Of a stretch of 34,263 nt of DNA, positions 7,734 to 15,479 are shown one piece after another. Source of the DNA: an uncultured Collinsella sp. (GTDB lineage: Bacteria; Actinomycetota; Coriobacteriia; Coriobacteriales; Coriobacteriaceae). Made by a program: the position numbers and the translations under genes. Under the pieces are notes generated by a model that saw only the letters and a program-made list of their open reading frames with translations, was not told the DNA's origin and made no database searches. Location: the NCBI GenBank assembly GCA_900751755.1, contig CAADSP010000063.1, forward strand, positions 1-34,263, written 5' to 3'. Numbering within the stretch: the first letter of the stretch is position 1; each line of letters starts with the position of its first letter.

Positions 7734-8309
7734 ATGCCCACGTCACAAAGCCAGAAAAAAGAAGCCATCGCCCAGGCGACCGAGCAGGAGCTCGCATCGC
7801 TCGCGGGCCGTGGCGTGCGTATCGCGGGCAACGCGTGCTCGCCGATCGTGCTGGTCAAAGGCGATTTGGACGAGGCCGAGCGTTCGGGTGGCGAGCTTGC
7901 CGCCGGCCCGGATGGCGCGGCGTTGCGCAAGGCGCTTGGGGCCATCGGCTACGCGCCCGAGGATTTTTGCGTGCTGGCAAGCGTCGCCGGCGTGGGTGAC
8001 GGAGCGGTCGCGGTGGGCGAGACTCTGCCGTGCGAGCTGTTCCGTGAGGCGCTTGAGGCTTTGGACCCCGAGGCGGTGCTACTGCTCGACAACAACGCGG
8101 CTGACGCCATGCGCGAGACCTACGCCGATATGCTCGTGGCGATCGATGACTTCGACACCGCCATGCTCAAGCCCGGCCTGGTCGCCCATGTGCAGGGCCG
8201 CCGCGTGCTCGCGCTCGACGGCTTTGAGGCGGCACTCACCGACAAGGCCGCTAAGCAGCGCATGTGGGCATACATTAAGCAGCTGACCCCGGCGGCTGCA
8301 CCGCTGTAG
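7734..8309 (+). CDS. Unknown protein resembling a degenerate family-4 uracil-DNA glycosylase
   Basis: 191 residues, start ATG 7734 with GGAG 5-8 bases upstream. No annotated family recognised outright, but its layout follows family-4 UDG step by step: SPIVLVKGDLDEAERSGGELAAGPDGAALRKAL in place of the GEAPGxxEDxxGxPFVGxxGxLL region; IGYAPEDFCVLASV in place of the segment leading to the NxxKCRPP motif; LPCELFREALEALDPEAVLLLDNNAADAM in place of the CxxyLxxqixxxxPxxivxLGxxAA helix-strand; and RRVLALDGFEAALTDKAAKQRMWAYIKQL in place of the TxHPxxLLR...KxxxWxDL end. The catalytic and DNA-contacting motifs (GEAPG, HP) and the four cluster cysteines are gone. It is therefore probably not a glycosylase. 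This fold call is my own alignment by eye. Confidence 0.6.
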   Translation: MPTSQSQKKEAIAQATEQELASLAGRGVRIAGNACSPIVLVKGDLDEAERSGGELAAGPDGAALRKALGAIGYAPEDFCVLASVAGVGDGAVAVGETLPCELFREALEALDPEAVLLLDNNAADAMRETYADMLVAIDDFDTAMLKPGLVAHVQGRRVLALDGFEAALTDKAAKQRMWAYIKQLTPAAAPL

Positions 8310-8373
8310 CGGATTGGCGCCGGCGAGCGATTGCCTGGCGGGCAAGGTGCGCCTCGAGATCGGCGCCGCACTT

Positions 8374-9651
8374 CTACATCACAGCGCGCAGCTCAAACCG
8401 ATCGCCGTTAATGCGGAACTGACAGTTGCCGTTCATGCGCTCCACGGCAAGTTTGATGCTCCTGGTGCCAAAGCCGTGGCCCGCATGCCGGGTCACGGGC
8501 ATGCCGTCGACCATGCGCGGTGCGCGGTCAAACGTATTGGAAACTAACAGCAGCAGCTGGCCGTCCTCTAATCGCAGGTCAAGGTCGACGAATCGCTTTC
8601 CTTGGGGTGCGGCGCTTGCGGCGGTGATAGCGTTTTCCAAGGCATTTGAGAGCACGCTAAACAGGTCGGCGTCACCTACGTGGATGGTTTCGGGTACGGC
8701 GGCGCGCAGGTTGGCAGTAATGCCGTTTCTATTGATATCCGAGTTAAATGACGAAAGCGCGATGTTTACGGTCTCGTTGGCGCAGAAGTGGCGTACGGCG
8801 GTGCGGTCGCCGGCTTCGCAGAGTTCGTCGATGCGATCGAGCGCCTCGTCGGTGTGGCCCTCCTCAATTAAAGCGGCCAGGCCGCGTAGGAAGTGGCGCA
8901 TGTCGTGGCGCAGAATCGACAGCTCGCGCCCAGATTGACGCCAAGCCTCGAGCTCTTTGATGGCGGCGCTGTCGCGGGTTTCGAGCATCCAGCGCTCTCG
9001 CTCGGCGGTTTCCTTTTCTTCGTATTCGCGCAGATAAACGGCAAGAAACATAAGATAGAAGGCACAGAGCGCAAATGCCAAAAACTCAACCGTCACCACC
9101 GAGCCCGAGTGGAACAGCGTGGTGTAGACGTTGGTGGCATAGTCAAAGACGTAATAGACGAGCGGCAGGATTAAAAGGATGCCCAGCTCGGTGGTGCTTT
9201 TAATCGCCAAGCGCGGACCGATGTCGCCGGCCCAATGCAGCAGGACGGCAAAGACGGCGAGTGTGGTCGCGATGCGCGCCAGATAGTACGCGATCTGAGA
9301 ATCGGTTGCGGCAAATGCGGCGATGCCCATCCAATTGCTGAACTGGCAGCTCAGATAGGCACTCGTAATGCCGAGCACGGCAAGCAGCGGGCTCAGGCGG
9401 TAGCGCGCGCACAAATAGATGATGAGCGGCAGATGCACGACGAGCGGATATACCTGGCGGGCGAAAAGCTCTCCGCCGACGGCATTGGCGAGGCCAAATG
9501 CGCATCCGGTTACGGCACCGACCAGCACCAGTTCAAGCGCATGACGCCGGTTGATCTCGATACCGCACAGCGCCGCCGAGGCAAAGACGCCAAAGAGCAG
9601 CGTTGTGGCGTGGTGGATTGCCCAAAGGACCATTTCGACCGAGGAGACCAT
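8374..9651 (-). CDS. AgrC-like sensor histidine kinase with GHKL ATPase domain
   Basis: 425 residues. The first ~208 residues hold six or seven hydrophobic membrane segments with almost no extracellular loop domain, as in peptide-sensing AgrC/ComD-type kinases. A charged linker (YEEKETAERERW) leads to a dimerisation helix with RHDMRHFL, where His249 is the likely phosphoacceptor. The ATPase domain has the N-box FSVLSNALENAI (Asn336, Asn340) and the glycine box GHGFGTRS (about 391-398). Its ATG at 9651 overlaps the response-regulator stop by one base (TGATG), so the two are co-translated. No AgrB or AgrD gene accompanies it, so the signal is unknown. Confidence 0.9.
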   Translation of the reverse strand: MVSSVEMVLWAIHHATTLLFGVFASAALCGIEINRRHALELVLVGAVTGCAFGLANAVGGELFARQVYPLVVHLPLIIYLCARYRLSPLLAVLGITSAYLSCQFSNWMGIAAFAATDSQIAYYLARIATTLAVFAVLLHWAGDIGPRLAIKSTTELGILLILPLVYYVFDYATNVYTTLFHSGSVVTVEFLAFALCAFYLMFLAVYLREYEEKETAERERWMLETRDSAAIKELEAWRQSGRELSILRHDMRHFLRGLAALIEEGHTDEALDRIDELCEAGDRTAVRHFCANETVNIALSSFNSDINRNGITANLRAAVPETIHVGDADLFSVLSNALENAITAASAAPQGKRFVDLDLRLEDGQLLLLVSNTFDRAPRMVDGMPVTRHAGHGFGTRSIKLAVERMNGNCQFRINGDRFELRAVM

Positions 9652-10373
9652 CAGTGTCTCCCAGCCTCAAAGCGCACCGCAAAGTAGGCGTCTTGGAATC
9701 CCTGCTTGCAACTGCGCGAAAGCGGGATGCACGCGCCCGAGCGCATGACGATGTCCGTGCGGTCAAAGTGATCGATGTTGCGCAGGTTGACCTGGTAGCT
9801 GCGGTGGCATTTAAAGAAGGTGGCATTTTGCGCCAAACGGTCCTCGACGCTGCGGAACGACTCGAGTGCCTCGATGTCGCGTCCGTCGCGCAGGTGGAAG
9901 ACCACGTGCTTGTTGCGCGCCTCGGCATATTCGATGTCGGACAGGCGCGGGGCGTGGTAGCCAAAGGAAGTTTTGATCACGAGCTCGTCGGTTGCCGCCG
10001 GGCGCATGCTCGAAAGCTCGTTAAGTAACTGCGCCAGGCGTTCGTAAGTCACGGGCTTGAGCAGATAGTCGAAGGCGCGGACCTCGTAGGATTCCAGCGC
10101 GAACTCGGGCGACGAGGTGAGGAACACCAGGCGCACGGCGGTGTCGGCCTGGCGCAGTTCGCGTGCGGTGTCCATGCCGTTGACGAGCGGCATGATCATG
10201 TCGAGCAGAATGATGTCGGCGCGCGATGCGGCATGGCGGGCCAGCAGGTCCTCGCCGCGCGTGACGAGCGCAACATCGACCGCCGTGCCCGTCTCGGTCG
10301 ACCAACGGTCGATCATCCGGTGCAGTCTATCTAGAAAAGCGACATCATCGTCGCAGGCAATAATCTTGAGCAT
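9651..10373 (-). CDS. LytTR-family response regulator (AgrA/VirR-like)
   Basis: 240 residues. The receiver domain (1-120) has the acidic pair CDDD at 7-10, the phosphoacceptor Asp58 in IILLDMIMP, the Thr/Ser switch in VFLTSS and Lys106 in LLKPV. A LytTR DNA-binding domain follows from about 135 (YAEARNKHVVFHLRDG, FRSVEDRL, FFKCHRSYQVNLRNI). LytTR proteins bind direct repeats upstream of their targets; I did not find clear sites in the window. The ATG at 10373 has AAGGGGG upstream. It is the first gene of the two-gene unit with the kinase. Confidence 0.93.
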   Translation of the reverse strand: MLKIIACDDDVAFLDRLHRMIDRWSTETGTAVDVALVTRGEDLLARHAASRADIILLDMIMPLVNGMDTARELRQADTAVRLVFLTSSPEFALESYEVRAFDYLLKPVTYERLAQLLNELSSMRPAATDELVIKTSFGYHAPRLSDIEYAEARNKHVVFHLRDGRDIEALESFRSVEDRLAQNATFFKCHRSYQVNLRNIDHFDRTDIVMRSGACIPLSRSCKQGFQDAYFAVRFEAGRH

Positions 10374-10580
10374 TCGGCCCCCTTAAGTAGTTCGATTTTG
10401 CCACATCGGGCACGCGCCGCTTGCGGGGGTGCGGACCGTTTGCGCCCCACGGCGTGCAGCTCGCGCCAAGCGGTGTTGCGGTGGCGAAAGATGCCTCCTG
10501 CGCCATCGAGAGCTCAGCTATCCTCAGCTTGCCAGTTCGAAAATGGACCCGACCCAAGATTGAATCTTTATTTCAACTTT

Positions 10581-10624
10581 ACACCTAGGTTTACAGCTGT
10601 CTTGTCAGCTGTAAACCTAGGTGT
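10581..10624. promoter_or_regulatory. NiaR operator: perfect 19-bp-arm palindrome
   Basis: Left arm ACACCTAGGTTTACAGCTG (10581-10599) and its exact reverse complement (10606-10624) flank a 6-base spacer TCTTGT. The size and symmetry are those of a dimeric repressor site. niaR, the regulator of NAD synthesis genes, is the last gene of the operon that starts 42 bases downstream. The right arm overlaps the promoter at 10603-10631, so binding should block transcription. Assignment to NiaR is by context. Confidence 0.82.
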
Positions 10625-10631
10625 CATACTA
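10603..10631 (+). promoter_or_regulatory. nadA promoter
   Basis: TTGTCA (10603-10608, five of six matches to TTGACA) is followed after exactly 17 bases by CATACT (10626-10631, four of six matches to TATAAT). The predicted start near 10638 leaves a leader of about 28 bases containing AGAGGGG. The -35 box lies inside the palindrome, which explains repression. Confidence 0.65.
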
Positions 10632-10665
10632 AAGCCCCAAGATTCGCCAAAAGAGAGGGGCCTTG

Positions 10666-11691
10666 ATGGCACAGAGCGCGAACATGGATGCGTCGGAGCT
10701 TGCACGCGATATCGCGGCCGGCCTAGCATCGGCAACGACGGCAACGGAGCGCGCGGCACTGGTGCCCGCAGAGCTCGTCGAGGCCATTCAGCAGCTAAAA
10801 ACCCAACGTGACGCGGTGATCCTGGCGCACTATTACGTGGCGCCCGAGGTGCAGGCCGTGGCTGATTACGTCGGCGACAGCTTCTACCTGGCAAAGCTCG
10901 CCAAGAGCCTGCCGCAGCAGACTATCGTGCTGTGCGGCGTGGAGTTTATGGGCGAGAGCGCCAAACTGCTCAATCCCACTAAGACCGTGCTGCTGCCCGA
11001 GCCGGGCGCGGACTGCCCCATGGCGCACATGGTCAAGCGCGAGACAGTCGATGCAGCGCGCGCCGAGTACGGTGACGACCTTGCCGTGGTCTGCTACGTC
11101 AACTCCACGGTCGAGATCAAGAGCTGGAGCGACGTGTGCGTCACCAGCTCCAACGCCGTTAAGATTGTGTCCGAGCTGCCGCAGCAGCATATCCTGTTCA
11201 TTCCCGACCAAAACTTGGGCCGCTTCGTAGCCGAGCAGGTGCCGCAAAAGCACGTCATCCTCAACAACGGCTACTGCCCGCGCCATCACATCATCACCGT
11301 CGAGCAGATCGTCGACGCGACGGAGGCCCACCCCGACGCGCTCGTGCTGGCGCACCCCGAGTGCAAGGCCGACGTCCTGGCCGAGGCCGACTACATCGGC
11401 TCCACCGCCGGCATCATCAAGTATGCCGAGGAGTCCGACGCGAGCGAGTTCATTATCGTGACGGTTCGCGGCGTGCTCTACGAGCTCGAGCGCCGCTGCC
11501 AGGGCACCGGCAAGAAGTTCTACTTCCCCGCGGTGCAGCCCACCTGCGTCAACATGGACCTCATCACGCTCGAAAAGCTCGTGCGCTGCCTGGAGACGGG
11601 CGAGGGCGAGGTGCAGATCGGCGTCTCGGACGAGGCGGCAGACCAGGCCAAGCTCACGCTCGACCGTATGCTCGAGTACGCAGCGCGCTAG
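10666..11691 (+). CDS. nadA: Quinolinate synthase NadA
   Basis: Condenses iminoaspartate with dihydroxyacetone phosphate to quinolinate, the second step of de novo NAD synthesis. 341 residues. The three cysteines of the oxygen-sensitive [4Fe-4S] cluster are visible at 90 (VLCGVEFMGESAKLLNP), 204 (NNGYCPRHH) and 294 (QPTCVNMDLITLEKL). HYY in ILAHYYVAPEVQ and HPEC are also family hallmarks. Start ATG 10666 follows AGAGGGG; a TTG directly before it is in frame but less likely. First gene of nadA-nadB-nadC-niaR. Confidence 0.97.
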   Translation: MAQSANMDASELARDIAAGLASATTATERAALVPAELVEAIQQLKTQRDAVILAHYYVAPEVQAVADYVGDSFYLAKLAKSLPQQTIVLCGVEFMGESAKLLNPTKTVLLPEPGADCPMAHMVKRETVDAARAEYGDDLAVVCYVNSTVEIKSWSDVCVTSSNAVKIVSELPQQHILFIPDQNLGRFVAEQVPQKHVILNNGYCPRHHIITVEQIVDATEAHPDALVLAHPECKADVLAEADYIGSTAGIIKYAEESDASEFIIVTVRGVLYELERRCQGTGKKFYFPAVQPTCVNMDLITLEKLVRCLETGEGEVQIGVSDEAADQAKLTLDRMLEYAAR

Positions 11692-11696
11692 AACAA

Positions 11697-11727
11697 TGTG
11701 ACATGAGGGGCAGTCCCTTATGCCACA
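11697..11727 (+). other. Hairpin in the nadA-nadB gap
   Basis: TGTGACATGAGGG (11697-11709) faces CCCTTATGCCACA (11715-11727) across a 5-base loop, with 11 of 13 Watson-Crick pairs. One of the two exceptions is a wobble pair in RNA. There is no T-tract, so it is not a clear terminator; an RNA-processing or stability element, or a small dispersed repeat, is likelier. Confidence 0.55.
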
Positions 11728-11747
11728 TTACAAGGGAGAGGATTCCT

Positions 11748-13124
11748 GTGGAAACCAAGCAATACCCCGATATGGAGTGCGACGTCGTCATTGCCGGCTG
11801 CGGCGTGGCGGGCCTGTACGCGGCCCTCAATCTGCCGACGAGCACGCGCGTGATCATGCTTTCCAAGGGCGCGGTCGACGAGTGCGATTCGATGCTCGCG
11901 CAGGGCGGCATCTGCGTGCTGCCCGAGGGCTCGGACTACGATGCCTTCTTTGAGGACACCATGCACGCCGGCCACTACGAGAACCGCCGCGAGAGCGTCG
12001 ACATCATGATCCGCTCGAGCCGCTCGGTCATCAACGACCTGCTGGCCATGGGCGTGGACTTTGAGCGCAAGGCCGACGGTAGCCTCGACTTTACCCGCGA
12101 GGGCGCGCACAGCCGTCCGCGAATTGCCTTCCATGCCGACATTACGGGCAAGGAGATCACGACCAAGCTGCTCCAGGCCGTTCGCAAGCTGGATAACGTG
12201 CAGATTTTGGAGCACGTGGCCATGACCGACATTCTAACGGGCGAGCGTGACGGCGCCACGGTGTGCACCGGCGTCGTCGCCGTTCCCGTGGACGAGGACA
12301 ACTCGCTTCGTCCCGCCGACGAGCTGGCAAATGTCGCCGAGGGCGTGCATGCCGGCGAGCTGTTTAAGATCCATGCCCGCCACACGCTGTGGGCAACGGG
12401 CGGCATCGGCGGCGTATACGACCACTCGACCAACTATCCGCAGCTCACGGGCGATGCCTGCTACATCGCTCAGGAGCATGGCATTAAGATGGAGCACCTG
12501 GACTACGTGCAGATCCACCCCACGGGACTGTTCTCGCCGCAGCCGGGCCGCACCTTCCTGATCAGCGAGAGCTGCCGCGGCGAGGGCGCGATTCTGCTCA
12601 ACGCTGCCGGCGAGCGCTTTACCGACGAGCTGCAGCCGCGCGACGGAGTAGCCGCCGCTATTCGCGAGCAGATGAAGCAGGACGGCACCGAGCACGAGTG
12701 GCTGAGCTTTGCCCCCGTCGAGCGCGACGTGGTGACCGGGCATTTCGCCAACATCCGCGCGCGCTGCCTTGAGGACGGTCGCGACATCCTGGATGAGCCC
12801 ATTCCCGTTACGCCCACGCAGCACTACTTTATGGGCGGCGTGTGGGTCGACAAGGATGGCCGCACCTCGATGCCTGAGCTCTATGCCGCGGGCGAGACGG
12901 CTTGCAACGGCGTTCACGGCAAGAACCGCCTAGCTTCCAACAGCCTGCTCGAGTCCCTAGTCTGGGGTCGTCGCGCTGCTTGGCGTATGCGCACCGGCGA
13001 GTCGCTGGCCGTGGAGCAGGCGGGCGAGCCCGCGCTCGATGGCCGTCATCGCGCCCTGAGCGCCGACACCCTGGCAATCGATGATTTGGCCCGTGCCGCC
13101 AGCACGCAGGCCGTGGAGGAGTAG
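11748..13124 (+). CDS. nadB: L-aspartate oxidase NadB, short form
   Basis: FAD enzyme that oxidises L-aspartate to iminoaspartate for NadA, using fumarate or oxygen as acceptor. 458 residues from the GTG at 11748, which has GGGAGAGG upstream and begins the protein at the FAD-binding region (DVVIAGCGVAGLYAALN). Other marks are the SMLAQGGI motif, the HSRPRI active-site arginine stretch, YVQIHPTGL, SCRGEGAILLN and HYFMGGV. E. coli NadB is about 540 residues; the C-terminal helical domain is mostly missing here. The frame is open far upstream inside nadA, but that sequence is a shadow. Ends 3 bases before nadC. Confidence 0.95.
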   Translation: METKQYPDMECDVVIAGCGVAGLYAALNLPTSTRVIMLSKGAVDECDSMLAQGGICVLPEGSDYDAFFEDTMHAGHYENRRESVDIMIRSSRSVINDLLAMGVDFERKADGSLDFTREGAHSRPRIAFHADITGKEITTKLLQAVRKLDNVQILEHVAMTDILTGERDGATVCTGVVAVPVDEDNSLRPADELANVAEGVHAGELFKIHARHTLWATGGIGGVYDHSTNYPQLTGDACYIAQEHGIKMEHLDYVQIHPTGLFSPQPGRTFLISESCRGEGAILLNAAGERFTDELQPRDGVAAAIREQMKQDGTEHEWLSFAPVERDVVTGHFANIRARCLEDGRDILDEPIPVTPTQHYFMGGVWVDKDGRTSMPELYAAGETACNGVHGKNRLASNSLLESLVWGRRAAWRMRTGESLAVEQAGEPALDGRHRALSADTLAIDDLARAASTQAVEE

Positions 13125-13127
13125 ACC

Positions 13128-13988
13128 ATGAATCCCATTACCATGAAACTCGTCGTCGATGATCTGATTCTGCAGGCTCTGCGCGAGGACATTACCTTTG
13201 AGGACGTGAGCACGGCGAGCGTGTGCCCCACGGCGCGCCCCGCCACGGTGGAGCTTATCGCCAAAGCCGATGGCATCATCGCCGGCTTGGATGTGTTTGC
13301 TCGCACCTTTGAGCTGCTGGATCCGCAGAGCTCGGTGCTGTTTGATGTTGCCGACGGTGACGAGGTGCATGCCGGCGACCACGTGGGTCAGGTGCGCGGC
13401 GATGCGCGCGTGCTGCTTTCGGGCGAGCGCGTGGCACTCAACTACCTGCAGCGCATGAGCGGCATCGCTACTTACACGCATCGGATGGCGGCTGCGCTCG
13501 AGGGCACCAAGACCGTGCTTGTCGACACGCGCAAGACCACACCGGGCATACGTGTGTTTGAAAAGGCGGCAGTCGAGATCGGCGGTGGCAGCAACCACCG
13601 CTATAACCTGTCGACGGCTGTCATGCTCAAGGACAACCACATCGACGCCGCCGGTGGCGTGACGCGTGCGATCGAGATGGCGCGCGCCCATGCATCGTTT
13701 ACCACGACGGTCGAGATCGAGTGCGAGAACCTGGACATGGTGCGCGAGGCCGTGGAGGCCGGTGCCGACATTATCATGTTCGACAACATGACCCACGACG
13801 ATATGGCTGCCGCCATCGAGCTTATCGCCGGCCGTGCCAAGACCGAGTGCTCGGGCAACGTGGACGCCAGCAATATCCGTGCACTCGCCGATCTGGGTGT
13901 CGACTATATTAGCTCGGGGGCGCTGACGCACTCTGCGCCGATTCTCGACCTCTCGCTTAAGCACCTGCGTCTGCTGGACGGTAAATAA
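13128..13988 (+). CDS. nadC: Nicotinate-nucleotide pyrophosphorylase NadC
   Basis: Quinolinate phosphoribosyltransferase of 286 residues, converting quinolinate and PRPP to nicotinate mononucleotide, CO2 and pyrophosphate. The conserved blocks LSGERVALNYLQRMSGIAT, DTRKTTPGIRVFEKAAVEIGGG (split over the active site), HRYNLSTAVMLKDNH, VEIECENLD and IMFDNM are all present, with the closing GVDYISSGALTHS. Length is normal. The start ATG follows the nadB stop with only three bases between, and its stop overlaps the niaR start (TAATG). Confidence 0.97.
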   Translation: MNPITMKLVVDDLILQALREDITFEDVSTASVCPTARPATVELIAKADGIIAGLDVFARTFELLDPQSSVLFDVADGDEVHAGDHVGQVRGDARVLLSGERVALNYLQRMSGIATYTHRMAAALEGTKTVLVDTRKTTPGIRVFEKAAVEIGGGSNHRYNLSTAVMLKDNHIDAAGGVTRAIEMARAHASFTTTVEIECENLDMVREAVEAGADIIMFDNMTHDDMAAAIELIAGRAKTECSGNVDASNIRALADLGVDYISSGALTHSAPILDLSLKHLRLLDGK

Positions 13989-14533
13989 TGGACGCCCGCG
14001 AGCGTCGCCGTGCCATCATGGGCGTGCTCGAGGGAGCCAAGGGCCCCGTCTCCGGCAGCGCACTTGCTCGTGAGGTGGGTGTGAGCCGCCAGATTGTCGT
14101 GCAAGACATCGCCCTGCTGCGCGCCGATGGGCACGATATCGTGGCGACCAATCGCGGCTACGTGCTGCAGGAGGCCCCCAGCAGCCCCGCTGTGCCCACG
14201 CGTCTTGTTAAGGTGCGCCACAGCGTGGAGCAGGCGGGCGACGAGCTTACGAGTATCGTCGACGCGGGCGGCGCCGTGCTCAACGTGATCGTCAACCATC
14301 GTGTGTACGGCAAGATCACGGCCGACCTGGACATCCGCAATCGTCGCGATGTTGAGCGCTATCTGCGCGATATCGAGAGCGGCAAGAGCTTTCCACTACT
14401 AACGGTGACGAGCGGCTACCACTTCCATCGCATCGCGGCGGAAGACGAGCAGACCCTCGACGAGATCGAGGCCATGCTCAAGGAGAAAGGCTACCTAGCA
14501 GACCTGATGCCCTACGAAGACGATCTCTCTTAG
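13988..14533 (+). CDS. niaR: NiaR-type transcriptional repressor of NAD synthesis
   Basis: 181 residues. An N-terminal winged helix (1-60, HTH_11 type: SGSALAREVGVSRQIVVQDIALLRADGHDI) is followed by a 3H domain (about 75-170) with its conserved histidines in VRHSVEQ, NHRVYGKI and GYHFHRI. In the NiaR (YrxA) family the 3H domain senses nicotinate and the protein represses nad genes. Here it is the last gene of the operon it should regulate, and the palindrome at 10581-10624 is the natural target, giving negative autoregulation. Start ATG overlaps the nadC stop by one base. Confidence 0.94.
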   Translation: MDARERRRAIMGVLEGAKGPVSGSALAREVGVSRQIVVQDIALLRADGHDIVATNRGYVLQEAPSSPAVPTRLVKVRHSVEQAGDELTSIVDAGGAVLNVIVNHRVYGKITADLDIRNRRDVERYLRDIESGKSFPLLTVTSGYHFHRIAAEDEQTLDEIEAMLKEKGYLADLMPYEDDLS

Positions 14534-14543
14534 CCGACGCTGC

Positions 14544-14641
14544 AAACGCCCCATTTGGACAATCTGGCCTTCAATCGTCGGTCGCGTACCAGAGTACGCT
14601 TCCCTCCTCTTTCAGGCCACCTTGCCTCAAATGGGGCGTTT
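14544..14641. repeat. Cruciform-like inverted repeat after niaR
   Basis: Perfect 14-bp arms AAACGCCCCATTTG (14544-14557) and CAAATGGGGCGTTT (14628-14641) enclose 70 bases. Inside is a second perfect hairpin, GCGTAC (14584-14589) with GTACGC (14594-14599). The closing stem ends in GCGTTTTC on the plus strand, so it may act as a niaR terminator. The wide loop with an inner hairpin is more like a structured RNA or small repeat element. Confidence 0.6.
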
Positions 14642-14687
14642 TCGCTGGCGCGAGTTCAACCAACGGCGGTGCCAAATTAGTTATCCG

Positions 14688-14735
14688 CACAAAAAAGGAG
14701 GCCTCCGCGGCGATGCGGAGGCCTCCTTTTTTGTG
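14688..14735. terminator. Bidirectional terminator between niaR and the ferredoxin gene
   Basis: Arms of 21 bases (14688-14708 and 14715-14735) are perfectly complementary around the loop GGCGAT. The stem core GGAGGCCTCCGC is flanked by A6 on the left and T6 on the right, so it can terminate transcripts from either side. It lies between convergent niaR (+) and the ferredoxin gene (-). Confidence 0.92.
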
Positions 14736-14771
14736 CACGGTGTACTTTTGAGTGTGCAAGTGGGGGAGTTG

Positions 14772-14957
14772 TTACTCCTCGACGATCTCGGTGATCGCGC
14801 CAGCGGGGCAAGCGTCCTGGCAAGCGCCACAGGCGACGCAGGAGTCCTCGTCAGCGACGGTAGCGACGTCCTGGAGCTCCAGAACGCCAGCGGGGCAGGA
14901 GTCGACGCAAACGCCACAAGCGATGCACTCGTCGGCATCAATTACGGGATGAGCCAT
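14772..14957 (-). CDS. Two-[4Fe-4S] ferredoxin
   Basis: A 61-residue clostridial-type ferredoxin, a low-potential electron carrier of the cytoplasm. Two CxxCxxCxxxCP motifs are seen: CIACGVCVDSCP and CVACGACQDACP, in a pseudo-symmetric repeat with an acidic linker, typical length. The ATG at 14957 with AGAGGAAA upstream places the first residues as MAHPVIDADE; a longer frame to 15023 has no support. Single-gene unit with a plausible own promoter. Likely partner of pyruvate:ferredoxin oxidoreductase or hydrogenase, neither in view. Confidence 0.96.
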   Translation of the reverse strand: MAHPVIDADECIACGVCVDSCPAGVLELQDVATVADEDSCVACGACQDACPAGAITEIVEE

Positions 14958-15018
14958 GGTAGTTTCCTCTCTGTTGACCGACGCTACAGACGATGCGCGC
15001 CGGTTTGATTCGGGCAAA

Positions 15019-15046
15019 AACATACCACGGGAGCGACCGTTTGCAA
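15019..15046 (-). promoter_or_regulatory. Candidate ferredoxin promoter
   Basis: On the minus strand TTGCAA (15046-15041) is followed after 16 bases by TATGTT (15024-15019), each matching four of six consensus bases. The start would lie about 55 bases before the ATG at 14957. Confidence 0.5.
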
Positions 15047-15180
15047 TACCCTCTGGCCGGCATCTTCATACCGTTCGCCGAGTATGCCAAGGTTTACTAA
15101 AAAACGCGCAGGTGGGGCCGTTGAGCTGCATAAATGTTAGCTAAAGGTGACTTGAAATATAGGGCGATTGAGCGTGCTTG

Positions 15181-15352
15181 CGGAAACCGCATCCCATTAT
15201 TTTGTCGAAAAACGGGTTGCAGTTTCCGGTTAGGCCCGCTAGCGGAAAATGCGAGCCGGTATCAGCTCTCAAAACGGGATACGGTTTCCGGTTGAGCCTT
15301 CAGACGGAAACTACGACCCGGAATCCACGCTCAAACCGGGATGAGCTTTCCG
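15181..15352. repeat. Three-unit palindrome array, 62 bp period (second locus)
   Basis: Palindromes with arms 15181-15195/15213-15228, 15243-15259/15275-15290 and 15305-15320/15337-15352. Unit starts are 62 and 62 bases apart. Left arms follow CGGAAACCGCATCCC with small changes and right arms are their reverse complements; loops differ. This is the same family as 212-382, here in the 650-base gap between the ferredoxin gene and dnaK. Nothing else is recognised between 15047 and 15180 or 15353 and 15479. Confidence 0.88.
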
Positions 15353-15479
15353 CAAGACGGCCCCCAGGCACCCCCGGACGCAAACCTCAGCCATCTCTAC
15401 ATAGATCTCGATAGATTTGCCGAGAACTCAAACAGTGCGTCTACCTGCGCATTTAAGAACCTAAACTCTCAGCAATAAG

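Noticed and set aside
10345..10557. 70-codon frame upstream of the response regulator, considered as an AgrD-like peptide precursor
   Set aside because: No ribosome binding site at a useful distance, it overlaps the regulator start, and the Cys-Thr-Pro-Trp segment is not followed by the acidic tail of AgrD.
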